DNA of 64,000 nt, taken from positions 620,001 through 684,000 of the forward strand of contig OZ244892.1 of NCBI GenBank assembly GCA_965221465.1, in the 5' to 3' direction. Positions 1 to 7,602 of this stretch are shown piece after piece. Under the pieces are notes generated by a model. It made no database searches. It saw nothing but the letters and a program-made list of their open reading frames with translations, and was not told the DNA's origin. The stretch is from Azophilus sp965221465 (GTDB taxonomy: Bacteria > Pseudomonadota > Gammaproteobacteria > Pseudomonadales > Azotimanducaceae). The translations under genes and the position numbers were made by a program. Positions within the stretch are counted from its first letter, which is position 1. Each line of letters starts with the position of its first letter.

Positions 1-76
1 TTTCGTCTTCGCAGGTCACAGCAGCGGCCTCGGGGCGCATTTGGGACCAATATTCGATATGTCGTGAGAGGTGCAT
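1..76 (-). CDS. N-terminus of an acyl-CoA ligase (AMP-dependent synthetase), partial
   Basis: Only the first 25 codons lie in the window; the gene runs off the left edge. The minus strand reads MHLSRHIEYWSQMRPEAAAV and onward, the usual opening of class I adenylate-forming acyl-CoA ligases (a short helix followed by a RPEAxAV segment). The ATG at 76 is preceded by a good ribosome binding site, GGAGGG, about 8 bases upstream. It is divergent from the TetR gene and shares its control region with the first TTACAC-N10-GTGTAA-like palindrome, so it probably activates the substrate or an intermediate of the neighbouring oxygenase pathway. The family call rests on a very short segment and is tentative. 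Confidence 0.5.
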   Translation of the reverse strand, partial: MHLSRHIEYWSQMRPEAAAVTCEDE

Positions 77-116
77 GACAATAACCCTCCGCCTTGGTGA
101 CGATCGGAGACAAGAT

Positions 117-138
117 ATACAAGAATTGAGATGTGTAA
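117..138. promoter_or_regulatory. Putative TetR operator, site 1
   Basis: The sequence ATACAA-N10-GTGTAA matches the palindrome TTACAC-N10-GTGTAA found in three other promoter regions of this cluster (940, 4907, 5931). It has one perfect half and one 4/6 half. It lies between the divergent acyl-CoA ligase and TetR genes, so it could serve autoregulation and control of the ligase. Confidence 0.5.
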
Positions 139-144
139 AACCCT

Positions 145-178
145 GGCTCGCATATCTCACCAACTTTTGTCGCGACGG
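145..178. repeat. Half copy of the dispersed inverted-repeat element (R1)
   Basis: The segment contains TCACCAACTTTTGTCGCGA, matching the left end of the element seen complete at 46137-46269 and 39438-39682. The rest of the element is absent or degraded, so this is a partial copy. It sits in the leader between the acyl-CoA ligase and the TetR gene. Confidence 0.5.
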
Positions 179-306
179 CGCGAAGGCGATGCCTTTGACC
201 GCCGCTTGGGCGGTCGCCGGGCGAAGCGATTGCCTGTTGTGACAGCGGTGCCCCACGATCAAGACAATTAGCACCCTTTGCCCGGTGCTCGAGGAAACCA
301 CCCAAA

Positions 307-942
307 GTGAACGAAAGTGCGGCAAAGACCGAAGCGGAAAGCAAACAAGGGCCTGCGCCAAAAAACATGGTTCAGCGCATCTTGGACGCCGCCTATCAGT
401 GTTTTGGCAACAAGGGGATTGCCGCCACCTCGTTGAGGGACATTGCCAACGCAGCGGAAGTTTCCAGACCGACGGTGTATCGATACTTCTCCGGGAAAGC
501 AGAGGTGGTGGAAACAATCAGCGAACTCGAGTCCGTCAAGGTCAAACGGGAGGTAAAGCGCAAGTTGCACCTGGCGCCGTGTTTTGAGGATGCGCTCACC
601 GAGGCTCTTGTTTTGATTGTTCGCATCGCCATGAGGAACATGTACGTGCGGCGGTTGTTGGCTGACCCTGAATTCGCCCCCCGGTCGCTCAATCCTGGCG
701 GACGCTATCACGAGATGCAGAAGGTCTGGTGGGGTACGTTTCTGACCAATGCCGTGAATCGGGGAGACATTGCAGACGACTTGGATGTTGACGACGTTGT
801 CAGCTGGCTTACAGCGGGTATGCGAACGTTGATGTTGCGCATGCAACAGACCGAGGAGAGCGATCGGGAATTTCGACGCTACGTGCGCAGGTTTATTGTT
901 TATCCACTCGTATCGAAGCCCTCCACGCCGCCCCGAGGTTGA
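307..942 (+). CDS. TetR/AcrR family transcriptional regulator
   Basis: This 211-residue protein has the N-terminal helix-turn-helix of the TetR family. After a hydrophilic 20-residue lead, residues about 22-70 read RILDAAYQCFGNKGIAATSL and continue into IANAAEVSRPTVYRYF, with the recognition helix VSRPTVYRYF very clear. The remainder is a helical ligand-binding domain of normal length. The start is GTG, with GAGGAAA about 8 bases upstream. It lies at the edge of a catabolic cluster whose four promoter regions share one palindrome, so it is probably the local repressor, released by a pathway substrate or CoA-ester. The effector cannot be told from sequence. Confidence 0.9.
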   Translation: MNESAAKTEAESKQGPAPKNMVQRILDAAYQCFGNKGIAATSLRDIANAAEVSRPTVYRYFSGKAEVVETISELESVKVKREVKRKLHLAPCFEDALTEALVLIVRIAMRNMYVRRLLADPEFAPRSLNPGGRYHEMQKVWWGTFLTNAVNRGDIADDLDVDDVVSWLTAGMRTLMLRMQQTEESDREFRRYVRRFIVYPLVSKPSTPPRG

Positions 943-967
943 CACGTTTCAATATGTGTAACATTAT
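939..967 (+). promoter_or_regulatory. Promoter of the Rieske oxygenase gene with embedded TetR operator
   Basis: TTGACA at 939-944 and CATTAT at 962-967 are 17 bases apart, a good sigma-70 arrangement. The spacer and -35 box are covered by the palindrome TGACAC-N10-GTGTAA (940-961), the same motif as at 117, 4907 and 5931. A repressor bound here would block RNA polymerase. The -35 overlaps the stop codon of the TetR gene. Confidence 0.55.
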
Positions 968-1000
968 TGACGTTCAGCAATCGGGCGGAGTGTAGCGCAC

Positions 1001-2185
1001 ATGCGCCTCACAGCAGAACGCAACTTGGCAATGACGGAGAAGGTCTTTGCCCATGTCCGCAACGAAACAACGGACTTGGCAGACCACATCCTCGCCTTCG
1101 ATCCAAAAATCTATTCCTGTCCCGATATCGCGGCCGCCGAGCGAGAACGGATTTTTCAGACGCAACCGATGATGGCGGCCCATGCCTCTGAAATCAGTGA
1201 ACCGGGTGATTTCATCACGGTGCAACTCAATAGCTCGAACGCCATACTCACGCGAAAAACGGACGGCACGGTAGGCGCGTTCCTGAACGTCTGCAGGCAC
1301 CGAGGCGTGCGCCTGGTCGACTTGGAAAGTGGGCGCCGACGCACCTTTACCTGCAAATATCATGGCTGGTCGTATGGAAACGATGGAACCCATCGCGGAA
1401 TCAGTTTCGATGACACCTACGGCACGAATGCCGCCTGCGCCAAACTGAACCTGGTAGAACTGCCTGTCGAGGAGCGACATGGTTTCATCTGGCTGGTGGA
1501 GGACCCGGACGGATGCATAGATGTTGCGAACACGCTTGGGCAGGAGATGGACCAGGCCTTTACCGAGTTCGGCTTCGAAGAGTATTCGCACTATCGCGGT
1601 GAAGTGCTTGACCTGCCGCAGAACTGGAAGGTCATGAACGATGGTCTGCTCGACGGCTACCACGTGAAGTTCCTGCACCGCACGACCATCGCGCCCCATG
1701 TGTACTACAACATCCTGTCGACCAACATATTCACGGAACACTCGCTTCACTGCACCGCAAGAAAGAGAATCGACCAGATACTGGATGACCCGCCAGGCAC
1801 GCACGCACTAAATCGCTATGTCATCTTCGCAATCCACTTGTGTCCCAATTCCGTTTTGGTCGTTCAACCGCATCACGCAGAGTTCTGGACCTTTTTCCAA
1901 CATCCCGATGGCCCACATCGCAGCTTGTCCCATTTGCGGTTCATCACGCCGATGTCGACCGATCAGGAAGACAAAGATGAGATTTTGCGCAAGAACTACG
2001 ACATCGTCGTCAACGCGGTGGTCGAGGAAGACGTCCCTGCGGGCAACGGCATTCAAGCGGCCGCGAACATGCCATTCGCCCCTGAAATGCACCTGGGCCG
2101 CAATGAAATACTGAATCAGTTGTTTCACCGCAACTACGATCGCTTGATGGACGGCGCCGCCCCTGCCTGTTGGATCGTCGATTAG
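1001..2185 (+). CDS. Rieske non-heme iron oxygenase, large (alpha) subunit
   Basis: A ring-hydroxylating-type oxygenase of 394 residues that would insert oxygen into an aromatic, alicyclic or steroid-like substrate. The Rieske [2Fe-2S] ligands are C98-x-H100 in CRHRG and C118-x2-H121 in CKYHGW. The mononuclear iron site is seen as NDGLLDGYHVKFLH (H221, H226). The ATG at 1001 has GGCGGAG about 10 bases upstream, better than the in-frame ATG at 1031. There is no small (beta) subunit or reductase gene beside it, so it is probably an alpha-only enzyme that borrows electrons, perhaps from the ferredoxin at 5967. The promoter carries the cluster operator. The substrate is not deducible. Confidence 0.88.
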   Translation: MRLTAERNLAMTEKVFAHVRNETTDLADHILAFDPKIYSCPDIAAAERERIFQTQPMMAAHASEISEPGDFITVQLNSSNAILTRKTDGTVGAFLNVCRHRGVRLVDLESGRRRTFTCKYHGWSYGNDGTHRGISFDDTYGTNAACAKLNLVELPVEERHGFIWLVEDPDGCIDVANTLGQEMDQAFTEFGFEEYSHYRGEVLDLPQNWKVMNDGLLDGYHVKFLHRTTIAPHVYYNILSTNIFTEHSLHCTARKRIDQILDDPPGTHALNRYVIFAIHLCPNSVLVVQPHHAEFWTFFQHPDGPHRSLSHLRFITPMSTDQEDKDEILRKNYDIVVNAVVEEDVPAGNGIQAAANMPFAPEMHLGRNEILNQLFHRNYDRLMDGAAPACWIVD

Positions 2186-2571
2186 TCTGGCTTTCTCGAT
2201 CGCGGTACAGAGTTGTCGCCTGAGTGGTCGTCCGTGGCCGATTCTCTTGCAAAGTCTCGATTCTCGCTTCTCTCCCCCGTGTCCACCTCGTGGCCTTCGT
2301 CATCGAGTTTCAGAAGTCGAACGCACACGAGCGCCCTCCCTCAAGACTCGAGTTTCCCATGTTCATACTTGTGCTCGTAGCATGAGAGCTGCGTAACCGA
2401 TCCCAACAACTCAGTATCGCCCTCTGCGTACACTATCCTCGGCCCGTGACTGTATAGGGAATTTTGCAAGATACTTGCGATTGTCGTGTGCAAGGCTATC
2501 TCTCTGAACAACTCATCGGTTAGTTCAAAACCACACGCACCCCTTCCGGGCTGAGGCAGGTTGTCGGTGCC
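2186..2571. other. Intergenic region between convergent genes, no feature recognised
   Basis: About 385 bases separate the convergent Rieske oxygenase and TonB-dependent receptor genes. No convincing coding frame, RNA gene or strong terminator hairpin is visible. Confidence 0.4.
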
Positions 2572-4860
2572 CTATAGGTCTCCCATGGTAAAGCCGATTG
2601 TTGCACCGTAGGTTGCCTCACGTTGCCACGACGTATCGTATCCAAACGTCGTTGTGAACAAGCCTTGCGAGCGATCTTCACTGGTCACATTCTTACCCCA
2701 AAACCGCACATACCAGTTTCGTTGAGGTGCATGCCATGTTGCCGACAGGTTCACCCACTCCGTGGAATCCTGTCGCGGAGGCGCAATACTTGTCCTGGAC
2801 GAGAAGAGGTTCTGATTGAAGTCGTCCGCGAACTCCACCAGCGCAACGAATTGCAGTTGCGCTCCACTGGAAAGCGGCACCGTGTAATCGAGATTCAGAA
2901 AAACCGTGTAATCGGGTGTGACCGGCAACTGCTCCCCACTGCAATCCTGATTAACCAAGGTTAACGCAGAAGTAACGCCAGGTTCGTACACATCACACGG
3001 ATCAAACTCGTCATACTCCGCTTCGAAAAAGTATGAAAGCCCACCATGTATCGTCAGGTTGTCCGTTGCGAGCCAGGTCATTTCAAGATCAAGGCCGACA
3101 ACATCGGCGGACGCAGCATTTATCACTCTCTGCGTGCCACCTGCTCGAGTGTCGGTCACTGCAACCTGCATCTCCGAATAGTCATACCAGAACACCGACG
3201 TGCTGACACGAACGGTATCGTCAGCTCCGGATGCTTTCAGCCCGACCTCGAAGGCGTCCAAGATTTCCGGCTCGGTGGGATCAATGGTGGAACCAGTGGA
3301 TACGTTATAGACCCCGCTCTTGAAGCCACGGTTAAAACTGGCAAAAACCATTAGATCTTCATTAAATGCATGATCGATCACGAAACGATAGGTCGTCTCG
3401 GAAAATTCGGCTTTCGTGCTTGAACAAGTTGGCGTGACGCTGCACAAAAACTCTGCGGTCACGACATTTGCGCGGGAACCATCCGGGAGTATCGCGTCAA
3501 TACGATTGTGATCGTCCAGATCGTGCGTCTCGTCCGTATATCGAATGCCCGCACGAATCGTCGTGCCCGAATCGAATGCGTAGGAGAAGTCAGAAAAAAC
3601 CGCAATGGATTCGATATCGATGTGCGCCACATTCGAGATCGCCCGACCGCCACCTGCCAGATCTGCAGGATTGAAAGGCCAAGGCACGCCAATGTGGATG
3701 TTGGAACCGTCGTACCCGGTGTTCTGGTCGATGTAGTAAACACCGCCCAGCCAACCAAAAGCTGAATCCGTGTTCGAGCTGATCAAGAATTCCTGCGTGA
3801 GCGTATCGGTAGACCAACCCGATTGGAAATTGAGAATCGGCAGCGGGGATGCATCCAAATCGAGCTGATTGTAGGACTCTGAATCCCGATACGATGTAAG
3901 GGATTGAATTGACGTGTTTTGCAAATCCCAATTGAGCTTCAGATAACCGCCCAGAACTTCAGACTTTGTGAGTGGGGGAACCTCTCCTGCATAGCTTCGA
4001 GGGCTCCTGGTGACAGGGAGCGTCAAAGAAGAAAACCCCGCAACTATCTCCGCGGTCGACGACGGAGCTCCGACATAGGGCTGGATTGCCATTTTCGACG
4101 TGTCTTCGAAGTCTGCATAGTCTGCACCGATAGCCAGCGAGAACTGCTCGGTAATGTCTGCTACCAGCTTGAATCGAACACCAAGCGCTTCCGAGTCTCC
4201 AACATCGCCAAATCCGTTTGCCGGATTCACGTTATCGATGTAGTCGTCGGTTTCTCTGTAGAATCCACTCAAGCTCGCACGCACGCTTTCGGCCAAAGGC
4301 CCGGAAACATAAATCTGCGCTTCCTGAAGCTCATTCCCCGCTGTCGCATCGATCTCGGCGCCAAAGGAATCAGAGGCCTCACGAGTCGTAACCTGGATGG
4401 CTCCCGCTGTCGAGTTTCGTCCATACAATGTCCCTTGAGGACCGCGCAGTACCTCGATCTGTTGAACATCGTTGAATCCTGTGAGCAGCAGACTGGTCTT
4501 CTCGGCGATGTACACTCCATCGACATAAAATGCTGTCGGTGTATCGTTACCCGGAACCACCGTTCGCGTTCCGATACCTCTGATGTAAGGGCTTACCGAA
4601 CCCGAGGCTTCGATCGCCGAAAGGCCTGGAGTAATTGAAGCCAACTCTACAAACGTGGCCGTATTGGTCGACTGCAATGTATCTCGAGTTGCCACCGAAA
4701 TGGCAATGGGTACGTCGTCGACGCTTTCACTCCGACGCTGAGCGACAACCAGTATTTCCTCTATTGATGCTTCCTCGCCAATGCTGTCCTGCGCGAAGGC
4801 TTGCGGGCCTGCAAAAACGGCGAACTGAAGCAAAACCCCCAATGCGTAGAACTTCTTCAT
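2572..4860 (-). CDS. TonB-dependent outer-membrane receptor
   Basis: A 762-residue outer-membrane beta-barrel transporter that would import a large or hydrophobic substrate using TonB energy. The chosen start at 4860 gives a signal peptide (MKKFYALGVLLQFAVFAGPQ, cleaved after AFA) and has GGGGGAG just upstream. The plug domain follows: EEILVVAQRRSESVDDVPIA resembles a TonB box plus plug start, and QQIEVLRGPQGTLYGRNSTA is the hallmark plug motif. The C-terminus is barrel-like and ends in a hydrophobic strand (ATYGATIGFTMGDL). The closest style is the receptors of sphingomonad-like and marine gammaproteobacterial catabolic clusters. The cluster operator at 4907-4928 lies about 47 bases upstream, so uptake is probably co-regulated with the oxygenases. 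Confidence 0.92.
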   Translation of the reverse strand: MKKFYALGVLLQFAVFAGPQAFAQDSIGEEASIEEILVVAQRRSESVDDVPIAISVATRDTLQSTNTATFVELASITPGLSAIEASGSVSPYIRGIGTRTVVPGNDTPTAFYVDGVYIAEKTSLLLTGFNDVQQIEVLRGPQGTLYGRNSTAGAIQVTTREASDSFGAEIDATAGNELQEAQIYVSGPLAESVRASLSGFYRETDDYIDNVNPANGFGDVGDSEALGVRFKLVADITEQFSLAIGADYADFEDTSKMAIQPYVGAPSSTAEIVAGFSSLTLPVTRSPRSYAGEVPPLTKSEVLGGYLKLNWDLQNTSIQSLTSYRDSESYNQLDLDASPLPILNFQSGWSTDTLTQEFLISSNTDSAFGWLGGVYYIDQNTGYDGSNIHIGVPWPFNPADLAGGGRAISNVAHIDIESIAVFSDFSYAFDSGTTIRAGIRYTDETHDLDDHNRIDAILPDGSRANVVTAEFLCSVTPTCSSTKAEFSETTYRFVIDHAFNEDLMVFASFNRGFKSGVYNVSTGSTIDPTEPEILDAFEVGLKASGADDTVRVSTSVFWYDYSEMQVAVTDTRAGGTQRVINAASADVVGLDLEMTWLATDNLTIHGGLSYFFEAEYDEFDPCDVYEPGVTSALTLVNQDCSGEQLPVTPDYTVFLNLDYTVPLSSGAQLQFVALVEFADDFNQNLFSSRTSIAPPRQDSTEWVNLSATWHAPQRNWYVRFWGKNVTSEDRSQGLFTTTFGYDTSWQREATYGATIGFTMGDL

Positions 4861-4906
4861 AGTTGCTCCCCCACTGTCCTGATGATGGCTCGGGCTCCAA
4901 ACGTTA

Positions 4907-4928
4907 TTACACTTTCCGCTCAGTGTAA
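4907..4928. promoter_or_regulatory. Putative TetR operator, site 2 (receptor gene)
   Basis: A perfect palindrome, TTACACT-N8-AGTGTAA, lies about 47 bases upstream of the TonB-dependent receptor start codon. It is the best of the four copies and defines the consensus TTACAC-N10-GTGTAA. Confidence 0.6.
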
Positions 4929-5102
4929 AGGTGTTGCGCTTGTGCGTGCTCGGGGCACTTCCAAAATCACGCTCGCGGTATCCGAGAGCATCCTCGATCA
5001 CGATGAATACGTTCGCCGAGATACGCTGTTAGAGGGGCTGGTTTCTTTATAGCCTTCGTTTGCCACGATGGGCAGTGCGATTCGGGAATGTCATTCCGAG
5101 CC

Positions 5103-5858
5103 CTATGACGAAATGAAGTCCCGGTATTCGCTTGCTACCAGGTTGCCGGTCTCGACAAACATGGACTGGGCAACATCCGACTCCGCACGGAGCCGAGAAA
5201 GTTGGTCTCGTCCCATTCCCTCCCGGATCAGGCGCTTGATGGTCATTACCCCGGATGGCGGGTAGGAGGCCATTTGCCGGGCCACGCGGATGGCTTCCGG
5301 CAGGACTTCACTTTGGTCCACCAATCGGTTGAGCAGCCCGCATTCCTTCGCCTCCGCTGCTGACACACGGCAACTGGTCATCAAAAACTCCTTGGCCTTC
5401 GACCAGCCGATCAACTGAGGCAGATTCCAGGTCAGATTTGCGCCGCCATGGGGCGATGCGGTGAACTGGAATTCAGCGAGCTCGCAGCCGATTCGGATAT
5501 CCGCTGAGACCGAGGTGATTGCCCCCCAGCCCAGGGTTTGATGGTGATTGGCAGTCACGAGGGGTTTGGGAAAGGAAGCAATTGACCACCAAGCCCAGTT
5601 TTGACGCAGCTGTTCAGTCCTGAACCGATTCTCATCCCATTGCGACATTTCGAACACATCGTAGCCTGCGCAGAAAGCGCGGTCACCGGCTCCCGCAACG
5701 ACGACGGCCCGAACATCCGGGCTGCGGGTTGCGTTTGCTAATGCATCCACAAATGCGATCTCGAGCTCTTTGTCGATGGCATTGAGTCTCTCGGGGCGGT
5801 TTAGCGTCAACAGAAGCACGCCGCCATCGAGTTGCTCCATCAGCAGTTTGTTTGTCAT
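5103..5858 (-). CDS. Crotonase/enoyl-CoA hydratase-isomerase superfamily protein lacking both hydratase glutamates
   Basis: This 251-residue protein has the crotonase fold signatures: LTLNRPERLNAIDKEL, then AGAGDRAFCAGYDVFEM (oxyanion-hole loop), then ADIRIGCELAEFQFTASPHG. The start at 5858 has a near-perfect AGGAGG. By eye alignment to rat mitochondrial hydratase, the two catalytic glutamates are absent: the GGGCEL glutamate is I/T in LGWGAITS, and the QPE glutamate is replaced in TASPHG. Simple 2-enoyl-CoA hydration is therefore unlikely; isomerase, hydrolase, dehalogenase or C-C cleavage chemistry is possible. It is divergent from the ferredoxin-P450-GMC operon and shares operator 5931-5952, which suggests a role in the same pathway on a CoA-activated substrate. 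Confidence 0.82.
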   Translation of the reverse strand: MTNKLLMEQLDGGVLLLTLNRPERLNAIDKELEIAFVDALANATRSPDVRAVVVAGAGDRAFCAGYDVFEMSQWDENRFRTEQLRQNWAWWSIASFPKPLVTANHHQTLGWGAITSVSADIRIGCELAEFQFTASPHGGANLTWNLPQLIGWSKAKEFLMTSCRVSAAEAKECGLLNRLVDQSEVLPEAIRVARQMASYPPSGVMTIKRLIREGMGRDQLSRLRAESDVAQSMFVETGNLVASEYRDFISS

Positions 5859-5930
5859 CTTGCCTCCTTTCATTTCAACGGGATCGAGTTCAAAGAACGA
5901 GTCATTGCTGGCCAAGCGGTGTCCAACGTA

Positions 5931-5952
5931 ATACACTATCGAAAAAGTGTAA
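5931..5952. promoter_or_regulatory. Putative TetR operator, site 3 (divergent crotonase / ferredoxin-P450 promoter)
   Basis: ATACAC-N10-GTGTAA lies in the 108-base divergent region, 15 bases before the ferredoxin start. One half is perfect, the other 5/6. Its position could control both directions. Confidence 0.6.
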
Positions 5953-5966
5953 AGCCAAAGGGAGCA

Positions 5967-6290
5967 ATGGTGCCCACGATTCGCTTCATCGACCATCGAG
6001 GCGTCGAGCGCACCGCGGAAGGGGCGTGCGGCATGTCCGTAATGGAGACGGCCATCGACAATGGCATTCCGGGGATTGATGCGGATTGCGGAGGCTCCTG
6101 TGCTTGCGCCACCTGTCACGTGTATGTCGATGCGTCTTTCCTCGCCATTGTCGGTGAGCGAAACGAACTCGAAGAGTCAATGCTGGAGGTGGCGGACGGG
6201 GTGGAACCCAATTCGCGTCTTGCCTGTCAGATATCGATTACTGACGCTTTCGATGGCTTGCGGGTGACCACCCCGGAATCTCAGCACTGA
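5967..6290 (+). CDS. Adrenodoxin/putidaredoxin-type [2Fe-2S] ferredoxin
   Basis: A 107-residue plant/vertebrate-type ferredoxin. The four cluster ligands follow the class I P450-ferredoxin pattern C-x5-C-x2-C: C41, C47, C50, then C87 in LACQI. An extra cysteine (C45) lies inside the loop. The ATG at 5967 has GGGAG five bases upstream. The gene is 16 bases before the P450 and should be its one-electron donor. The needed ferredoxin reductase is not in this window. The family resemblance is to putidaredoxin and terpredoxin (DCGGSxxCATCHVYV region). Confidence 0.92.
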   Translation: MVPTIRFIDHRGVERTAEGACGMSVMETAIDNGIPGIDADCGGSCACATCHVYVDASFLAIVGERNELEESMLEVADGVEPNSRLACQISITDAFDGLRVTTPESQH

Positions 6291-6306
6291 CCAAGGGAGA
6301 GCACTG

Positions 6307-7482
6307 ATGACCGCTCGAGTCATTGATCTTTTTGACGAAGAACACATGCAGAATCCGTACCCGCGGTACGAGGAAATGCGGAATCGATGCCCAGTGGCGC
6401 GCTCGAGTGAGCACGGCGGGTTCTGGGCGGTATCGCGCTATGCGGACGTCAAGGCCGTCGCGCAGGACTTCAGGACGTACTCCTCTGCGGAGACCAACGC
6501 GCTGGTGAGGCACGACTTGCCCAAAATGATTCCTATCGACATGGACCCACCGGATCAACGTCGCTATCGCAAAGTGGTCAGCCCTCGCCTGGCCAAGGAG
6601 CGAGTGGGAGTCATAGAGCCACTCGCGACCGAGCATGCACGCAACCTCCTTGGCGCCTTTGCCTCGGCGGGGGAGTGCGACTTCGTGGCCCAGTATGCGC
6701 AGCCGTTTCCCATGGTGCCCATTTTCTCGATCATCGGCATTGGCCAGGAAGATGTCATGAGGATATTCGGCGCGGCGGATGACGCAGTGCGCTACCGCGC
6801 TTCAGATCCCAGCCGCGCGCAGGCAGGCGCGCACGCGATGTTGGAGTTTGCAACGAACATTGCGGCGGAAGCCAGGGAGAACCCGCTTGCGGATACCCTG
6901 ATCGGTGATCTGGTCTCTGGGGTGGTCAAGGGCGAGCCATTGACCAACGAGGAAATCGCCCGCTTCATCCTCATACTCTTGTTTGGGGCGCTCGATACCA
7001 CTACGAACACGCTGGTTTTCATGGCGAACTTCCTGAGTGACAAGCCAGAGCTTCGTGCTTCCCTGAGATCGGATCCAGCTCTCCTGCACCGGTCAATCGA
7101 GGAATTCGTCAGGCTTGCCTCCACCGTGCAAGGTCTGACTCGTCTCTGCACGCGCGACAGCAGAATTGGCGATCAGGACATTCACGAGGGCGAACGCGTT
7201 CTCATGCTCTTCGCCGCCGCCAATCGTGACCCAGACGTGTTCGAAGACCCGCACGAGTTCAACGCAGACCGCAACCCGCACCTGCATGTGGGTTTTGGCG
7301 CTGGCGCCCACACGTGCCTGGGCCAACACTTGGCGCGCGTGTTGCTCGAAGTGGGTTTGCGCGAGTTTCTGGCGGTTGTGCCGGATTATGCCGTCACCAT
7401 CGACAAACTGACGCTGAAGTGCAGCGAGGTGCGCGGATTCGTCAGCTTGCCACTCGTGTTCTTGCGTGAGGCTCCGGGGTGA
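6307..7482 (+). CDS. Cytochrome P450 (bacterial class I)
   Basis: A soluble P450 of 391 residues. The I-helix oxygen-activation motif is GALDTTT (227-233), the K-helix ExxR is E266-F-V-R269, and the haem-binding loop is FGAGAHTCLGQHLA with C337 as thiolate ligand. Length and the partner ferredoxin fit the CYP101/108/111-like group that hydroxylates terpenoids and similar compounds; the exact family is not assigned. The gene follows the ferredoxin by 16 bases with AAGGGAGAGC before the ATG, and precedes the GMC oxidoreductase, suggesting hydroxylation followed by oxidation of the alcohol. Control is probably through the palindrome at 5931. Confidence 0.93.
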   Translation: MTARVIDLFDEEHMQNPYPRYEEMRNRCPVARSSEHGGFWAVSRYADVKAVAQDFRTYSSAETNALVRHDLPKMIPIDMDPPDQRRYRKVVSPRLAKERVGVIEPLATEHARNLLGAFASAGECDFVAQYAQPFPMVPIFSIIGIGQEDVMRIFGAADDAVRYRASDPSRAQAGAHAMLEFATNIAAEARENPLADTLIGDLVSGVVKGEPLTNEEIARFILILLFGALDTTTNTLVFMANFLSDKPELRASLRSDPALLHRSIEEFVRLASTVQGLTRLCTRDSRIGDQDIHEGERVLMLFAAANRDPDVFEDPHEFNADRNPHLHVGFGAGAHTCLGQHLARVLLEVGLREFLAVVPDYAVTIDKLTLKCSEVRGFVSLPLVFLREAPG

Positions 7483-7511
7483 CAACCTTGCAGGCGTGGC
7501 TTTTCAGCAAG

Positions 7512-7528
7512 GGTTGTACACGACAACC
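7512..7528. promoter_or_regulatory. Perfect inverted repeat between the P450 and GMC genes
   Basis: GGTTGT-N5-ACAACC is an exact 6-bp inverted repeat about 30 bases after the P450 stop codon. It might be a regulatory site or an RNA processing hairpin. It is not followed by a T-run, so it is not a good terminator. Confidence 0.3.
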
Positions 7529-7602
7529 ATTGGCTACGTTACCGATTGGAACCGACAAGAGACCTTGGGCGCCACTCTGGGCGTGCGTCCGTAGCTGACA
7601 GC

